DNA of 38,807 nucleotides from DTPS01 sp049591295 (GCA_049591295.1 JBAWEQ010000125.1:1-38807); one strand, 5' to 3'. Numbered from the stretch's first letter, positions 15,471 to 25,784 are shown. The notes: generated from the sequence alone by a model not told the origin. Numbers and translations: made by a program.

Positions 15471-16358
15471 CTAGTTGACGGCCGAGGGATAGAGCCGGGC
15501 AGCGACGAGAATCAGCGCGATCAGGACCCCCGCCTCCACGGCGAAATCCGTGCCGAGCCCCATGGTGCTCGCTCCGCCCCGAATCATGAGGGCACGCAGG
15601 GCGTCCACCTGGTAGGTCAATGGGTTGCCGCGGGAGAGGAGTTGCAGCCAGCGCGGCATGAGGCTGAGGGGGTAGATGGCGTTGCTGGCGAAGAAGAGGG
15701 GCATGGTGAGCACCTGGCCGATCCCCATGAATCGCTCGCGGGTCTTGACCAGGCACGCTATGACCAGAGAAAAGGTGGAGAAAACGGCCGCCCCCATCAC
15801 GATGAAGACCAGCACCCCGGCCAAGGCTCCCGGCGAGAGCCGCAGGTGGGCCCCCATGAGAAGGCCCAGAAGGACGACGATCAGGGCCTGGGCGATGGCT
15901 CTCACACCGGCTGACGCCGCCTTGCCGGTCACGAGGGCGCTCCGGAAAGCCGGGCTCGCCAAAAACTTGTGCAGGATGCCGAGATCCCGTTCCCAGATGA
16001 GCTGGATGCCGTAGAAGATGGCGACGAAGAGCACGCTCTGGGCCAGGATCCCCGGCACCATGAAATCGAGGTAGCCAACGGAGCCCGTAGGGATGGCCCG
16101 CGTCCTCGCCATCACGACACCGAACACACCGAGCCACAGAGCCGGTTGCACGGCGCGCGTGAAGAGTTCGGTGGGATCGCGGCGGAGCTTCCGCGTCTCC
16201 GCCCAGGCAATGGTCAGGACCTGCCGGATGAAGTCCCGAATGGAGCGAGCCAGAGAGGCCGCCACGCCTCTCCCTGCCGCGTGCATTTCTGGGGCCGCAT
16301 CCGCGTGAGCCCCGTCAACCGAGGCGTCGGGCCGTTCGGCGCGTTCGTGCGGCGTCAC
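15471..16358 (-). CDS. ABC-2 type transporter permease
   Basis: A 295-residue permease of DrrB/NodJ type, with six helices from about residue 70 to 290. The conserved C-terminal region reads LPRWLQ...GNPLTYQVDALRALM, as in drug-exporter permeases. GTG start at 16358 with GGAGG 8 nt upstream, although this makes it overlap the ATPase gene by 44 bp; a later ATG at 16286 would remove the overlap but lacks a good ribosome site. Works with the ATPase encoded immediately upstream. Confidence 0.87.
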   Translation of the reverse strand: MTPHERAERPDASVDGAHADAAPEMHAAGRGVAASLARSIRDFIRQVLTIAWAETRKLRRDPTELFTRAVQPALWLGVFGVVMARTRAIPTGSVGYLDFMVPGILAQSVLFVAIFYGIQLIWERDLGILHKFLASPAFRSALVTGKAASAGVRAIAQALIVVLLGLLMGAHLRLSPGALAGVLVFIVMGAAVFSTFSLVIACLVKTRERFMGIGQVLTMPLFFASNAIYPLSLMPRWLQLLSRGNPLTYQVDALRALMIRGGASTMGLGTDFAVEAGVLIALILVAARLYPSAVN

Positions 16359-17166
16359 GGTATGTTCCTCCCGTTTCGATGGTGTTCCCCGTAAAGTGGA
16401 CGAAGGCGTCGTCCAGCGTGGCGCCCTCCCCCACCTGCCCCTTTAAATCGGAGGGAGGGCCCAGGGCGGCCACCCGGCCCAGGTGCATGATGGCCACTCC
16501 GTCGCAGAGGTCGTCCGCCTCCTCCATGTAGTGCGTGGTGAGCAGGACGGTGGTGCTGAAGCGCTCTCGCAATTGGCGAACGTGTTCCCACACGGCGCGC
16601 CGGGCTACGGGATCGAGCCCCACGGTCGGCTCGTCGAGAAAGAGGACGGATGGTCTGTGGAGGACGGCCTGAGCGATCTCCAGCCTCCGGATCATGCCGC
16701 CCGAGTACCGCTTGACGAGGGTATGCGCCGACTCCTGCAAGCCCATCATCTCCAGCGCCAGGCGGATGCGTTCCCGGCGTTCGCCACGCGGGACGTTGTA
16801 GAGCCTGGCGAAGACCATCAGGTTCTCGTAGCCCGTGAGGCCGCCGTCCGCGGAGAGAAGCTGTGGAACGTAGCCGATGCGGCTCCGAGCCTCCCTGGGG
16901 CGTCTCGCCACGTCGAAGCCCGCCACCCGGGCCGAGCCCCTGCTCGGCGGCAGCAGGGTGGTGAGCATCTTGAGGGTCGTGCTCTTGCCCGCGCCGTTGG
17001 GTCCCACGAGGCCGAAAATGCTCCCTTGCGAAACGGAGAGCGTCAGGTGGTCCACCGCCAGAAGGGCGCCGAAGGCGCGCGTCAAGCCATCGGTCTCAAT
17101 GACGGCAGGGGAGGCCCCGAGTGCTGAATGGGGGGCTGGCGTCGCCTGTTCGGACGTCTCTGTCAT
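16315..17166 (-). CDS. ABC transporter ATPase (DrrA/ABC-2 type)
   Basis: A 283-residue nucleotide-binding subunit. Walker A GPNGAGKST (55-63), Q-loop in YVPQLL (99-104), signature YSGGMIRRLEIAQ (154-166), Walker B SVLFLDEP (173-180) and H-loop LTTHYMEEADDL. The C-terminal extension ending in Arg-rich sequence overlaps the permease gene. It powers drug or lipid export with the next gene product. Weak ribosome site (AAGAGA); 11 nt from the MarR stop, so probably coupled. Confidence 0.9.
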   Translation of the reverse strand: MTETSEQATPAPHSALGASPAVIETDGLTRAFGALLAVDHLTLSVSQGSIFGLVGPNGAGKSTTLKMLTTLLPPSRGSARVAGFDVARRPREARSRIGYVPQLLSADGGLTGYENLMVFARLYNVPRGERRERIRLALEMMGLQESAHTLVKRYSGGMIRRLEIAQAVLHRPSVLFLDEPTVGLDPVARRAVWEHVRQLRERFSTTVLLTTHYMEEADDLCDGVAIMHLGRVAALGPPSDLKGQVGEGATLDDAFVHFTGNTIETGGTYRDAARTRRTARRLG

Positions 17167-17177
17167 GATCGATTCTC

Positions 17178-17654
17178 TTACTGCTTCGCGGGGTCGAGCA
17201 ATTCGCGGAGCAGTTCCAGGCCATGCGCCAGGACCGCCAACTCTTCATCGGTGAAGCCGCGCAGGCGTTCGGCCACGCGCCCCCGGGCGTGGGCGCGGGC
17301 CCCTTCGAGCAGGGTCATTCCCTCGTCCGTGAGCGATAGTTTGACCCGCCTTCGCTCTTGAGGATCGGCCTGCCGGATCACGAGTCCCCGACGCACCAGC
17401 CGCTCCACCATGGCCGAGGCCGTGGCGTCGGCCACGCCGTCCAGGTCGGCCACCGCCGACAAGGAGGCGCCGGGGGATCGGCCCAGAAAGGCGAGCACGC
17501 GGAGCTGGGGCACGGAAAGCCCCTGGCCCGCCACCTCGCGCATCTCCCGCCGCAGGAGCCACATGGCCTGCGGAACGACCTCCAAGATCTGCCGGGCGCA
17601 CGCCTCCCTGCTTCCCCTTGGACTGTCCTGTCTCTTTCTGGCCTCACGTCTCAT
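17178..17654 (-). CDS. MarR-family transcriptional regulator
   Basis: A 158-residue winged-helix regulator: PSQ/VPQLRVLAFLGRSPGA-like helix 2-3 region, the recognition helix in ADLDGVADATASAMVERLVR, wing ADPQERRRVKLSLTDEG, then a dimerisation helix. First gene of the efflux operon, so most likely its ligand-released repressor. Inverted repeat TTAGCTC/GAGCTAA lies directly upstream of its start. Confidence 0.9.
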   Translation of the reverse strand: MRREARKRQDSPRGSREACARQILEVVPQAMWLLRREMREVAGQGLSVPQLRVLAFLGRSPGASLSAVADLDGVADATASAMVERLVRRGLVIRQADPQERRRVKLSLTDEGMTLLEGARAHARGRVAERLRGFTDEELAVLAHGLELLRELLDPAKQ

Positions 17655-17657
17655 CCT

Positions 17658-17686
17658 TTAGCTCCACTAACTATCAGCAGAGCTAA
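17658..17686. promoter_or_regulatory. Inverted repeat, candidate MarR operator
   Basis: TTAGCTC (17658-17664) and GAGCTAA (17680-17686) are perfect 7-bp arms 15 bp apart, immediately upstream of the marR start codon. Position and form fit autoregulation by the MarR protein; binding is inferred. Confidence 0.6.
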
Positions 17687-17887
17687 GAATAGGATCTCCG
17701 GTCGTGCGCGTCAAGCCGTGGGGCAAGACTCCGTGTTGGACGTCCAGCGAAATGGCCGCTTCCATGGGCTCGATGAGGACGAAGGGGCGAAAGTAAAGGG
17801 CTAATAGCCACGCCCACTCATTCGGACGGGCCCGAACCCGCGGGTTCGGGTGGGCGAAGCGCACTTGCCTTTGGCCTGATACAACAA

Positions 17888-17912
17888 GCGGGAAGGGGCG
17901 ACCCCTTCCCGC
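17888..17912 (-). terminator. Hairpin terminator after the DUF3300 gene
   Basis: GCGGGAAGGGG, loop CGA, CCCCTTCCCGC: a perfect 11-bp stem. On the minus strand it is followed by a loose T-rich TTGTTGT. It lies 30 nt past the stop of the DUF3300 gene. Confidence 0.75.
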
Positions 17913-17942
17913 TCGGATGATCAGGTGTTCAGGAGGCGAGGA

Positions 17943-19313
17943 TCAGTTGTGCTTCTTTACCTTCTCCTCCTTCTTGGGCTCCTGGACACGGGCCGGTTCG
18001 GCGGGGTGTGTCCCGTTTTTGCGCATCTGCTGGGCATGCGGACCCGCCTGGCTCCTGACGGGAGCTTGAACGGTCCCCTCGCGGGGCTCGCGAGGCACCG
18101 TCGTGGGCGGACGGTTCACCGTGCCCTCCCGCCGGTAGGGCTCCCCCTTAGGAGGTTCGACCTTCCGAGGGTAGGTCTCGCGAGGCACCGTTGTGGGCGG
18201 ACGGTTCACCGTACCCTCCCGCCGGTAGGGCTCGTTCTTGGGAGGCTCGACCCTCCCCGGGTAGGTCTCACGAGGCACCGCCGTGGGCGGATGACTCACC
18301 GTGCCCTCCCGGCGGTTAGGCTCGCCGGAGTAGGGATACCTCGGGGTCGTGGGGTGGTAGGCCGGAGGCAGATGGGAGGTCCCGCGGACGGCGCCGTGGT
18401 TCTCCCCGCCGTATGGGGCGCCCCTGCGGCCCCCGTTGCCGTGCGGGACCTGGGCCGGGCGGACCCAGTCGCGCCGTCCCTCTCTGTAGTAATCCCGGTG
18501 GCGGTCAAAGCTCGTCCTGTAGATGGTGTTGTTGATGACTACCGTGTTGTTCACGTAAACGTTGTGGTGATTCCAGTCGCAGCCTCCGAAGAGCGCCTGG
18601 GCTGCGGCGAACCCAATGCCCCATGCGAATCCGTTCACGAAGGAGAGACCGGGCGAGGGCGCCCAGACCGAACGATAGTAGTAGGTCGGGTAGTTCCAGG
18701 CCGGCCCATAGACCACCGTGGGCTCATAGACCGGGACGTAGACGACATTCGGGTTGTAGGGTTGGATCAAAATGTACTGCGGTTCCACGACGATGGTCTG
18801 CTGGGGCGAGGAGCGAAGGTATCCGTTCTGGTAGGCGACCCTTCGGAGCCTCTGAACGGAATCGAGCACCTGCTCCCTCTGTCCCAGGAAGGCGTAGCCG
18901 AGATCGGTCGTCCACTGCATGTTGCTCCCCATCCTGTGCAGAAGATCGGGGAACTTGCAGAGGGAGATCACGCTCGGATCCCAACTCGCCGTAGAGAGCG
19001 CGTCGTCGAGCTCGCCGCCCGAAAGGCCCGGATTGGTCTGAAGCCACTGGTCCGCGTCGGCCACGTGGTCCGGAAAGGTGGCGGCCATGAGGACCTGCGA
19101 GACGAGCGCATCCGGGTACAGGGCGATGGGCGCCACCATCTGGTCAATCTGGCCGCCCGAGTAGGCCATGGGCTCCTGGGCGCGTAAGGCCTGCCCGCTC
19201 GGCCCCAAAAGATTAGTTGGTTCGGGTTCGGGCTCCTGGGCGCATAGGGCCTGCCCTCCGGCCAGAACGACCGAAGCGACCAGCATTGCCGTCATGATCT
19301 TGAGTGTTCGCAT
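17943..19313 (-). CDS. Secreted DUF3300-domain protein with proline-rich repeat tail
   Basis: A 456-residue exported protein. Signal peptide in residues 1-26 (MRTLKIMTAMLVASVVLAGG then ALCAQ). The DUF3300 domain spans about 50-210: DQMVAPIALYPDALVSQVLM, then the FPDLLHRM and YILIQPYNPNVVYVPVYEP segments. The Tyr/Trp/Asn-rich centre is followed by a low-complexity tail with three copies of a 30-residue unit (EGTV, PPT, VPRETYP, VEPPK) and a Lys-rich end. Function unknown; probably periplasmic or cell surface. Start moved nine codons in from an upstream in-frame ATG, because AGGAGG lies 5 nt before this ATG and the signal peptide begins here. Monocistronic. Confidence 0.85.
   Translation of the reverse strand: MRTLKIMTAMLVASVVLAGGQALCAQEPEPEPTNLLGPSGQALRAQEPMAYSGGQIDQMVAPIALYPDALVSQVLMAATFPDHVADADQWLQTNPGLSGGELDDALSTASWDPSVISLCKFPDLLHRMGSNMQWTTDLGYAFLGQREQVLDSVQRLRRVAYQNGYLRSSPQQTIVVEPQYILIQPYNPNVVYVPVYEPTVVYGPAWNYPTYYYRSVWAPSPGLSFVNGFAWGIGFAAAQALFGGCDWNHHNVYVNNTVVINNTIYRTSFDRHRDYYREGRRDWVRPAQVPHGNGGRRGAPYGGENHGAVRGTSHLPPAYHPTTPRYPYSGEPNRREGTVSHPPTAVPRETYPGRVEPPKNEPYRREGTVNRPPTTVPRETYPRKVEPPKGEPYRREGTVNRPPTTVPREPREGTVQAPVRSQAGPHAQQMRKNGTHPAEPARVQEPKKEEKVKKHN
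18091..18326 (-). repeat. 90-bp in-frame tandem repeat inside the DUF3300 gene
   Basis: Units begin at 18091, 18181 and 18271 with the block CGAGGCACCG and have a constant 90-bp period; the third is incomplete. Each encodes the 30-residue Pro/Arg/Glu unit. Near-identical DNA suggests recent expansion or gene-conversion. Confidence 0.9.
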
Positions 19314-19758
19314 GGCTCCTCCTCTCGGTCTCCGGTGCATTCACCCGGTCCTATTTACCATAACGGCCGGTCGCGTGAAATCCCTCGCACACTCCTTCTG
19401 ATACCTGGAACGCGGCGATCATGGAACCTCTTCCCCGCTCTGGTTCCTGGTCGTTCACAGGGTAGAGGCCACCCTGGGTCCCCGGACGCGCGCGCCGGCC
19501 CAAGGCCCATCCGCTCCAGGCGCCGCATGACCTTCCAAACTGCCGGTGAAATGCCCGCGGCACGACTTCGTCGCGGTGGATTCCGCCCCGGGCCTGCACT
19601 TGAAGGATCTTCGCGCTTGGCCCTTCCGCCCACGGGGCGGGAGGAAGCGAGGTTTCCGCGAGGGCCGCGCCGCCAAGACCCGCGGCCTCTTTCTGGTGCC
19701 TCCCTCGGCCCTTCTCATGTTGGAGGAAGCTACAATTCAGGCCAGTAGTTAGACGCGT
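19314..19758. other. Intergenic region between divergent DUF3300 and PerR genes
   Basis: About 445 bp without a convincing gene. Two short frames (plus 19546-19752, minus 19455-19718) are Arg/Gly-rich with no recognisable motif, and neither has a ribosome site. It must hold the DUF3300 promoter on the minus strand, but I see no strong match. Confidence 0.45.
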
Positions 19759-19819
19759 TTGCTTTCCTTCGAAGCGGGCACCATATTGAGGATAGTGATA
19801 ATGATACTCGTTACCACTA
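19759..19819 (+). promoter_or_regulatory. Promoter and Fur/PerR-box operator of the PerR gene
   Basis: Weak promoter TTGCTT (19759-19764), 18-bp spacer, TATTGA (19783-19788). Just downstream lies TAGTGATAATGA (19793-19804), TAC, TCGTTACCACTA (19808-19819), an inverted repeat matching at 10 of 12 positions. It contains the GATAATGAT core of Fur-family boxes. Location over the expected transcription start fits autorepression by the Fur/PerR-type protein encoded next. Confidence 0.8.
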
Positions 19820-19832
19820 TTGCAGGATTCTC

Positions 19833-20285
19833 ATGAGGGCACTATCCATGCCGAGGCCTTTCCAATACCGAGAATCCATCCTGGCTCTCCTGAAGGACAA
19901 CCCGATCCACCCCACCGTGGACTGGATCCACGCCCAGCTCCGGCGGGGCCACCCGCGGGTGAGTCTGGCCACGGTTTACCGGACTCTCAAGACCCTCGTG
20001 GCGGACGGCACGCTGTGTGAGCTGCCCTTTGGGACGAGTGAGAACCGGTTCGGGTTGGCCCTGGAGCAGAAGCACTACCACTTCATCTGCGAACAATGCC
20101 ATAAGATCTACGATCTTCCGACCCGTCCCAGAATGACTCTCGAACGGTCCGTCCAGGCGGAAACGAGCCACCAAGTCCACCGTCACACCATGGAATTTTA
20201 CGGCGTGTGCCGGGAGTGCGCCGAGGGACCAGCCATGCTAACTTCCTCACGGCATACGCCCAGAAGGAAGGAGCGGACCGAATGA
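19833..20285 (+). CDS. Fur-family regulator, PerR-like
   Basis: A 150-residue Fur-superfamily repressor: winged helix (about 12-65, HPTVDWIHAQL and VSLATVYRTLKTL) and dimerisation domain with zinc cysteines C86-EQ-C89 and C126-RE-C129. His26, His81, His83 and Asp94 align with the regulatory metal ligands of B. subtilis PerR (His37, His91, His93, Asp104). Asp rather than Glu at 94 favours PerR. The fifth PerR ligand (Asp85) aligns to Gly74 or nearby and is not obvious. katG downstream supports peroxide sensing. A second ATG at 19848 is possible. Its last codons overlap the following mini-gene (ATGA). Confidence 0.85.
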   Translation: MRALSMPRPFQYRESILALLKDNPIHPTVDWIHAQLRRGHPRVSLATVYRTLKTLVADGTLCELPFGTSENRFGLALEQKHYHFICEQCHKIYDLPTRPRMTLERSVQAETSHQVHRHTMEFYGVCRECAEGPAMLTSSRHTPRRKERTE

Positions 20286-20446
20286 AGCTGACCAGGAGGG
20301 CCCTGCTCGAGGCATTGAACAAGGACCTGGAGTGGGAATATGCCGCCGCCATCCACAAAGAGTACGGCCTGCGGCGGGCCCTCGAGGACATTCTCCTCAT
20401 GGAAGAGGAACACAAGCGCGATCTGCTCACCGTATTGCGCAGATGA
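20282..20446 (+). CDS. 54-residue ferritin-like mini-protein
   Basis: Starts within the PerR stop codon (ATGA), so translation is probably coupled. Two amphipathic helices are visible: LLEALNKDLEWEYAAAIHKE (about 8-27) and LEDILLMEEEHKRDLLTVL (about 34-52). The first looks like the first iron-binding helix of bacterioferritin/rubrerythrin; the second carries an E-x-x-H iron-ligand pattern. The intervening helices of a full ferritin-like bundle are missing, so it is either a half-bundle protein that oligomerises (as encapsulated ferritins do) or an internally deleted remnant. The frame is clean and ends in LRR. Confidence 0.55.
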   Translation: MKLTRRALLEALNKDLEWEYAAAIHKEYGLRRALEDILLMEEEHKRDLLTVLRR

Positions 20447-20753
20447 CAGGGGTTGGCACGTGCAAGAGCGGTATGCATGGGGCGGCAGTAGAGTTGACAT
20501 GAGAAAGGTGAGGCGCCCTGCAGAGATTGTCCCCACAACGCTTAGGCTCGGTATGGGCTTCGTTCCCCTCCATCCTTCACACGTCACTCTCCACGCGGAA
20601 AGGGTTATTTCGGATGCACACCAGTCAGGGGGTGGCGGTTCCAAGAGCAAGCCGGCCGGGTCAAGCGCCGAGATGGCCCTGTCGTACGGTTGCCCGGCGG
20701 TCCTGCCGGACGGGAAACGTGGCTCGGCCCACTGAGCGAGAGGAACGGACACC
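20447..20753 (+). other. Unexplained 307-bp spacer upstream of katG
   Basis: No gene with a start and ribosome site. It contains TTGACA near 20501 without a clear -10, and no second Fur-family box. Composition differs from neighbouring spacers (none of the local repeat families). The katG ribosome site GAGAGG is at its end. It may be acquired together with katG. Confidence 0.5.
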
Positions 20754-22943
<2,190 letters not shown>

Positions 22944-23004
22944 CGCAAGCGCCTTCGAGGGATGCTGACAGGGCGGCCGAAGGACAGTCTGGTAACTACC
23001 GGTT

Positions 23005-23060
23005 CCGGCGGCGGTGGACCGCCGCCGGCCCGGTCTCATCGAGGGCCGGGCCTTTTCCTT
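23005..23060 (+). terminator. Double hairpin terminator after katG
   Basis: First hairpin: CCGGCGGCGGT (23005-23015) with ACCGCCGCCGG (23018-23028). Second: GGCCCGG (23027-23033) with CCGGGCC (23046-23052), followed by TTTTCCTTTC. The two share bases and are mutually exclusive at their junction; the second has the T-rich tail of an intrinsic terminator. Confidence 0.75.
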
Positions 23061-23089
23061 TCGCCGCCGGGAGGGACCCCGCCCTTCCC

Positions 23090-23506
23090 GTGCCCTCCCC
23101 TCGAAAACGGTGCTCTCCCGTCTGGGCTCCCTGCGGGCCTTGGCTGCCCCTGACCCCCAGGGAGCTGATGGATACCCACGGCCTGGGCAACGCCAGCGCG
23201 GCTGGCAGGCAGGACAATCTCAAACGCCTCTGGAATGTGGCCCTGGCCGTCGCCGGTATCGAGAACTTCCATTTTCACGACTTGAGGCACACCTACGCCT
23301 CCCGTCTCGTTTCTGCCGGCGTCGATCTCGCCGTTCTCCGCGAACTTCTCGGCCACTCCGACTTCACCATGACCCTGCGTTACGCCCACCTTCACCCTTC
23401 GCGTTTGAGGGAGGCGGTGACGATTCTCGAACAGAAGTTGCAAATAAGTTGCAATCGGGCAAACTCCAACCTCAGCCCGGTTTCGGAGGTTTCCGTAACC
23501 ACCTGA
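23090..23506 (+). pseudogene. Tyrosine recombinase, C-terminal fragment
   Basis: From about 23165 the frame encodes only the C-terminal catalytic part of a phage-type integrase: FHDLRHTYASRLVSAGVDL with Arg of the R-H pair, LLGHSDFTMTLRYAHL with the second His and the nucleophile Tyr. The N-terminal half, with the first catalytic Arg and core-binding domain, is missing; upstream codons are unrelated Pro/Arg-rich sequence. It ends 16 bp from the 3' end of tRNA-Pro, the typical att position. Non-functional by truncation. Confidence 0.82.
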
Positions 23507-23522
23507 TTTTGGAGGATTTATC

Positions 23523-23599
23523 TGGTCGGGGCGAGTGGATTTGAACCACCGACCCCTTGGTCCCGAACCAAGTGCGCTGCCAGGCTGCGCTACGCCCCG
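23523..23599 (-). tRNA. tRNA-Pro (anticodon CGG)
   Basis: Acceptor CGGGGCG pairs with CGCCCCG, discriminator A and encoded CCA (23523-23525). The anticodon loop reads TTCGGGA between CTTGG and CCAAG; T-loop TTCAAAT. All cloverleaf arms close. 77 nt. Confidence 0.96.
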
Positions 23600-23612
23600 A
23601 CCAAGCCTTGAG

Positions 23613-23640
23613 ATTATACACGGGAACGGGCTCTTTTCAA
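23613..23640 (-). promoter_or_regulatory. Promoter of tRNA-Pro
   Basis: On the minus strand TTGAAA (23640-23635), 16-bp spacer, TATAAT (23618-23613), 14 bp before the tRNA 5' end. Confidence 0.8.
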
Positions 23641-23760
23641 GCCCGGCGTTTTGTTCCGATCCCGCGCGAGAGGCGAGAGCTCGCCGTCTGGCGACGGCTC
23701 CCACAGAGAACATGCGGGTGGCACGGGGAAGGTGAGCCCACCCGTTCTGCTCCCGCCCGT

Positions 23761-24879
23761 TCAGCCTCCGCCCTTCTTACGGCTCGCCTTGAACCCCTTC
23801 AAGTAGGTGGCCCTCAGCTCTTCGTGCAGACGGTCGAGACGGTCGTAGAGCCGCTTGCTCTTGCGCGGCTTTGCTTTCGAGAGGGCGTAGGCGGTGAGGA
23901 TGGGCAGGGCGATGGTGGTGTCGGTGTAGACCACGACCGTGTCGGGGAGCTGGCTCGGATCCACCTTGCCCCACGAGACGGCCTCCGATGGCGTGGCGCC
24001 GGAGAGCCCCCCCGTGTCGGGGCGGGCGTCGGTGATCTGGAGGAAGAAGTCGTGGCCCTTCTCGGGGAGGCCCAGGACCTCCTGGATCTGGGGCTCGGTC
24101 TGGAGCATGAAGTTCTTGGGCGAGCCGCCGCCGGCGATCACGACGGCCGACTGGCCGCCCTTTCGCTTGGCCTCCCAGACGATGGCGGCCGTAAGGTTCA
24201 CGTCGGCGCTCACGTCGAAGCGGAAGGCGCTGCCCTGGAGGGCCATGGCGGCCACGTTCATGCCGATGGAGGAGTCGCCGGGCGAGGAGGTGAAGATCGG
24301 CACGCCCGCCTCGTAGGCCGCGGTCAGGGTGCAGAGCTGCTCCACGCCGAGGGCCTTCTCGCGCTCCCTGAGGTACTTGCCCACGAGGTGGTGGAACTCG
24401 GCGCTCGACATGGCGCGCTGGAACTCCTTCTGCTCCAAAATCTTGCGGAAGAAGGCGTCGGTCTTGAGCAGCACCGTGTAGTCAAAGAGGATGTCGTAGA
24501 TCCGGACCACGCCCTCCTGCCGGAGCCTCGTGTCGTCGAGGAAGGGCGATCCGCGATGGAGGGCCAGGTCCAGCGAGTGGTGGGCGTCGTGGTAGAGGTT
24601 GGCTCCCGTCGAGACGATCCAGTCCACGAAACCGGCCTGAATGAGGGGGACGATGCACGAGCGGCCCACGCCGGCGGGCGTGAGGGCCCCCGTGAGGCTC
24701 ATCCCTACGGTGACCTGCGGGCGGACCATCTTCTCGGCGAAAAGGCGGCAGCCCTCGTGCAGGCGGCCGGCGTTGTAAGCCAGAAAGGTCTCCTCCACGA
24801 GGCGGACGACGCTGGCGCCCTTCACGATGGGCTTGGGCGAGATGACCTCTCCCGCCAGAAAGCGCGATTTCTTGGGCAT
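23761..24879 (-). CDS. Deoxyhypusine-synthase-family protein
   Basis: A 372-residue protein of the DHS/homospermidine-synthase-like family, NAD-dependent enzymes that transfer the aminobutyl group of spermidine. Visible are the NAD-site segments GANLYHDAHHSL, FTSSPGDSSIGMN and IAGGGSPKNF, and the catalytic block SEAVSWGKVD with Lys305, the residue that forms the imine intermediate in DHS. Bacteria lack eIF5A, so the acceptor is likely putrescine or another amine (inference). ATG at 24879 chosen for the GGAGAGGAG upstream; an in-frame ATG 30 codons earlier has no family sequence. Monocistronic. Confidence 0.87.
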   Translation of the reverse strand: MPKKSRFLAGEVISPKPIVKGASVVRLVEETFLAYNAGRLHEGCRLFAEKMVRPQVTVGMSLTGALTPAGVGRSCIVPLIQAGFVDWIVSTGANLYHDAHHSLDLALHRGSPFLDDTRLRQEGVVRIYDILFDYTVLLKTDAFFRKILEQKEFQRAMSSAEFHHLVGKYLREREKALGVEQLCTLTAAYEAGVPIFTSSPGDSSIGMNVAAMALQGSAFRFDVSADVNLTAAIVWEAKRKGGQSAVVIAGGGSPKNFMLQTEPQIQEVLGLPEKGHDFFLQITDARPDTGGLSGATPSEAVSWGKVDPSQLPDTVVVYTDTTIALPILTAYALSKAKPRKSKRLYDRLDRLHEELRATYLKGFKASRKKGGG

Positions 24880-25068
24880 GGCGGCTCCTCTCCAGTCCGC
24901 CGGTATTCTATCGGCAAGGCCCTCCCGCTTCAAGGCGCCCTCCGCCCGCGGCGCCCTCTCCAGATCCACGAGCCGGGCGACCCTGGCGAGCCGCCGGACG
25001 GCTTGTCGCTGGGGCTGCCTGGTGTGCTATCGTGGTTGCATCACGCCGGAGTCGAAGGAGGGGGAATC

Positions 25069-25695
25069 ATGGGGAAGCGAACGTTGGTCATGGCCGCCCT
25101 TCTGCTGATGGCCGCTGCTCCCGCCGTGCAGCCGCGCGGCAGGGCCACGCGCGAGGAGAGGCAGGAGAAGATCCGCGCCATGCGGGACGACACGCTGCGG
25201 GAGCTCTACGAAAAAAGGCCCGCTGCCAAGGAGCTCATCGAGCAGTCCGAGGGGTACGCCGTCTTCGACAACTTCGGCCTGAAGGTGCTGGTGGCCGGCG
25301 CCACGAGGGGGAAAGGCATCCTGATGGACCGGAAGACGGGGGTCGAGACCTTCATGAAGATGGCCCAGGTCGGGGCGGGGCTGGGAGCGGGCATCAAGGA
25401 CTGCCGCGTGATCTTCGTCTTCACGAGCCATAAGGCGCTGGAGCATTTCGCAACCAAGGGCTGGGAGTTCGGCGGCGAGTTCCACCTCTCCGCCGCGGCC
25501 AGGCAAGAGGGCGCCTCCCGGACGGGAGCCGTGGTCGTTGCCCCCGGCGTGCTGGTCTACCAGTTCACCGAGGCCGGACTCGCCGCGGAGATCACCCTCG
25601 GCGGAAGCCGCTACTTCAAAGACAAGGAGCTCAACGCGGGGCCGGAGGCGGAGCCGCCGGCAGCCGCCCCCCGGGAGCCCGCTCCGGCGGGCTGA
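25069..25695 (+). CDS. SYLF (Ysc84) domain protein, exported
   Basis: A 208-residue protein with an N-terminal signal-like helix (about 4-20) and a SYLF domain (about 40-190), a lipid/phosphoinositide-binding fold. AKELIEQSEGYAVFDNFGLK and GAGLGAGIKDCRVIFVFTS are typical. Pro/Ala-rich tail. Role in bacteria unclear; probably periplasmic, membrane-associated. AAGGAGGGGG ribosome site. Convergent to nothing; divergent from the DHS-like gene. Confidence 0.85.
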   Translation: MGKRTLVMAALLLMAAAPAVQPRGRATREERQEKIRAMRDDTLRELYEKRPAAKELIEQSEGYAVFDNFGLKVLVAGATRGKGILMDRKTGVETFMKMAQVGAGLGAGIKDCRVIFVFTSHKALEHFATKGWEFGGEFHLSAAARQEGASRTGAVVVAPGVLVYQFTEAGLAAEITLGGSRYFKDKELNAGPEAEPPAAAPREPAPAG

Positions 25696-25734
25696 AGACG
25701 CGGCCCGCCCTCGCCCGCGAAAGCCTCCGAGCCC

Positions 25735-25763
25735 TTGCCGACGGGACAGCCCGCCTATATAAT
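25735..25763 (+). promoter_or_regulatory. Promoter of the tolQ-like gene
   Basis: TTGCCG (25735-25740), 17-bp spacer, perfect TATAAT (25758-25763). A 15-nt leader with AGGAGG precedes the ATG. Confidence 0.75.
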
Positions 25764-25784
25764 GCGTCACCGTAGGAGGTGTCG

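Noticed and set aside
13879..16137. 752-codon minus-strand open frame
   Set aside because: A shadow of the MFS and ABC permease genes with Arg/Gly/Pro-rich nonsense composition and no motif; such frames are common in high-GC DNA.
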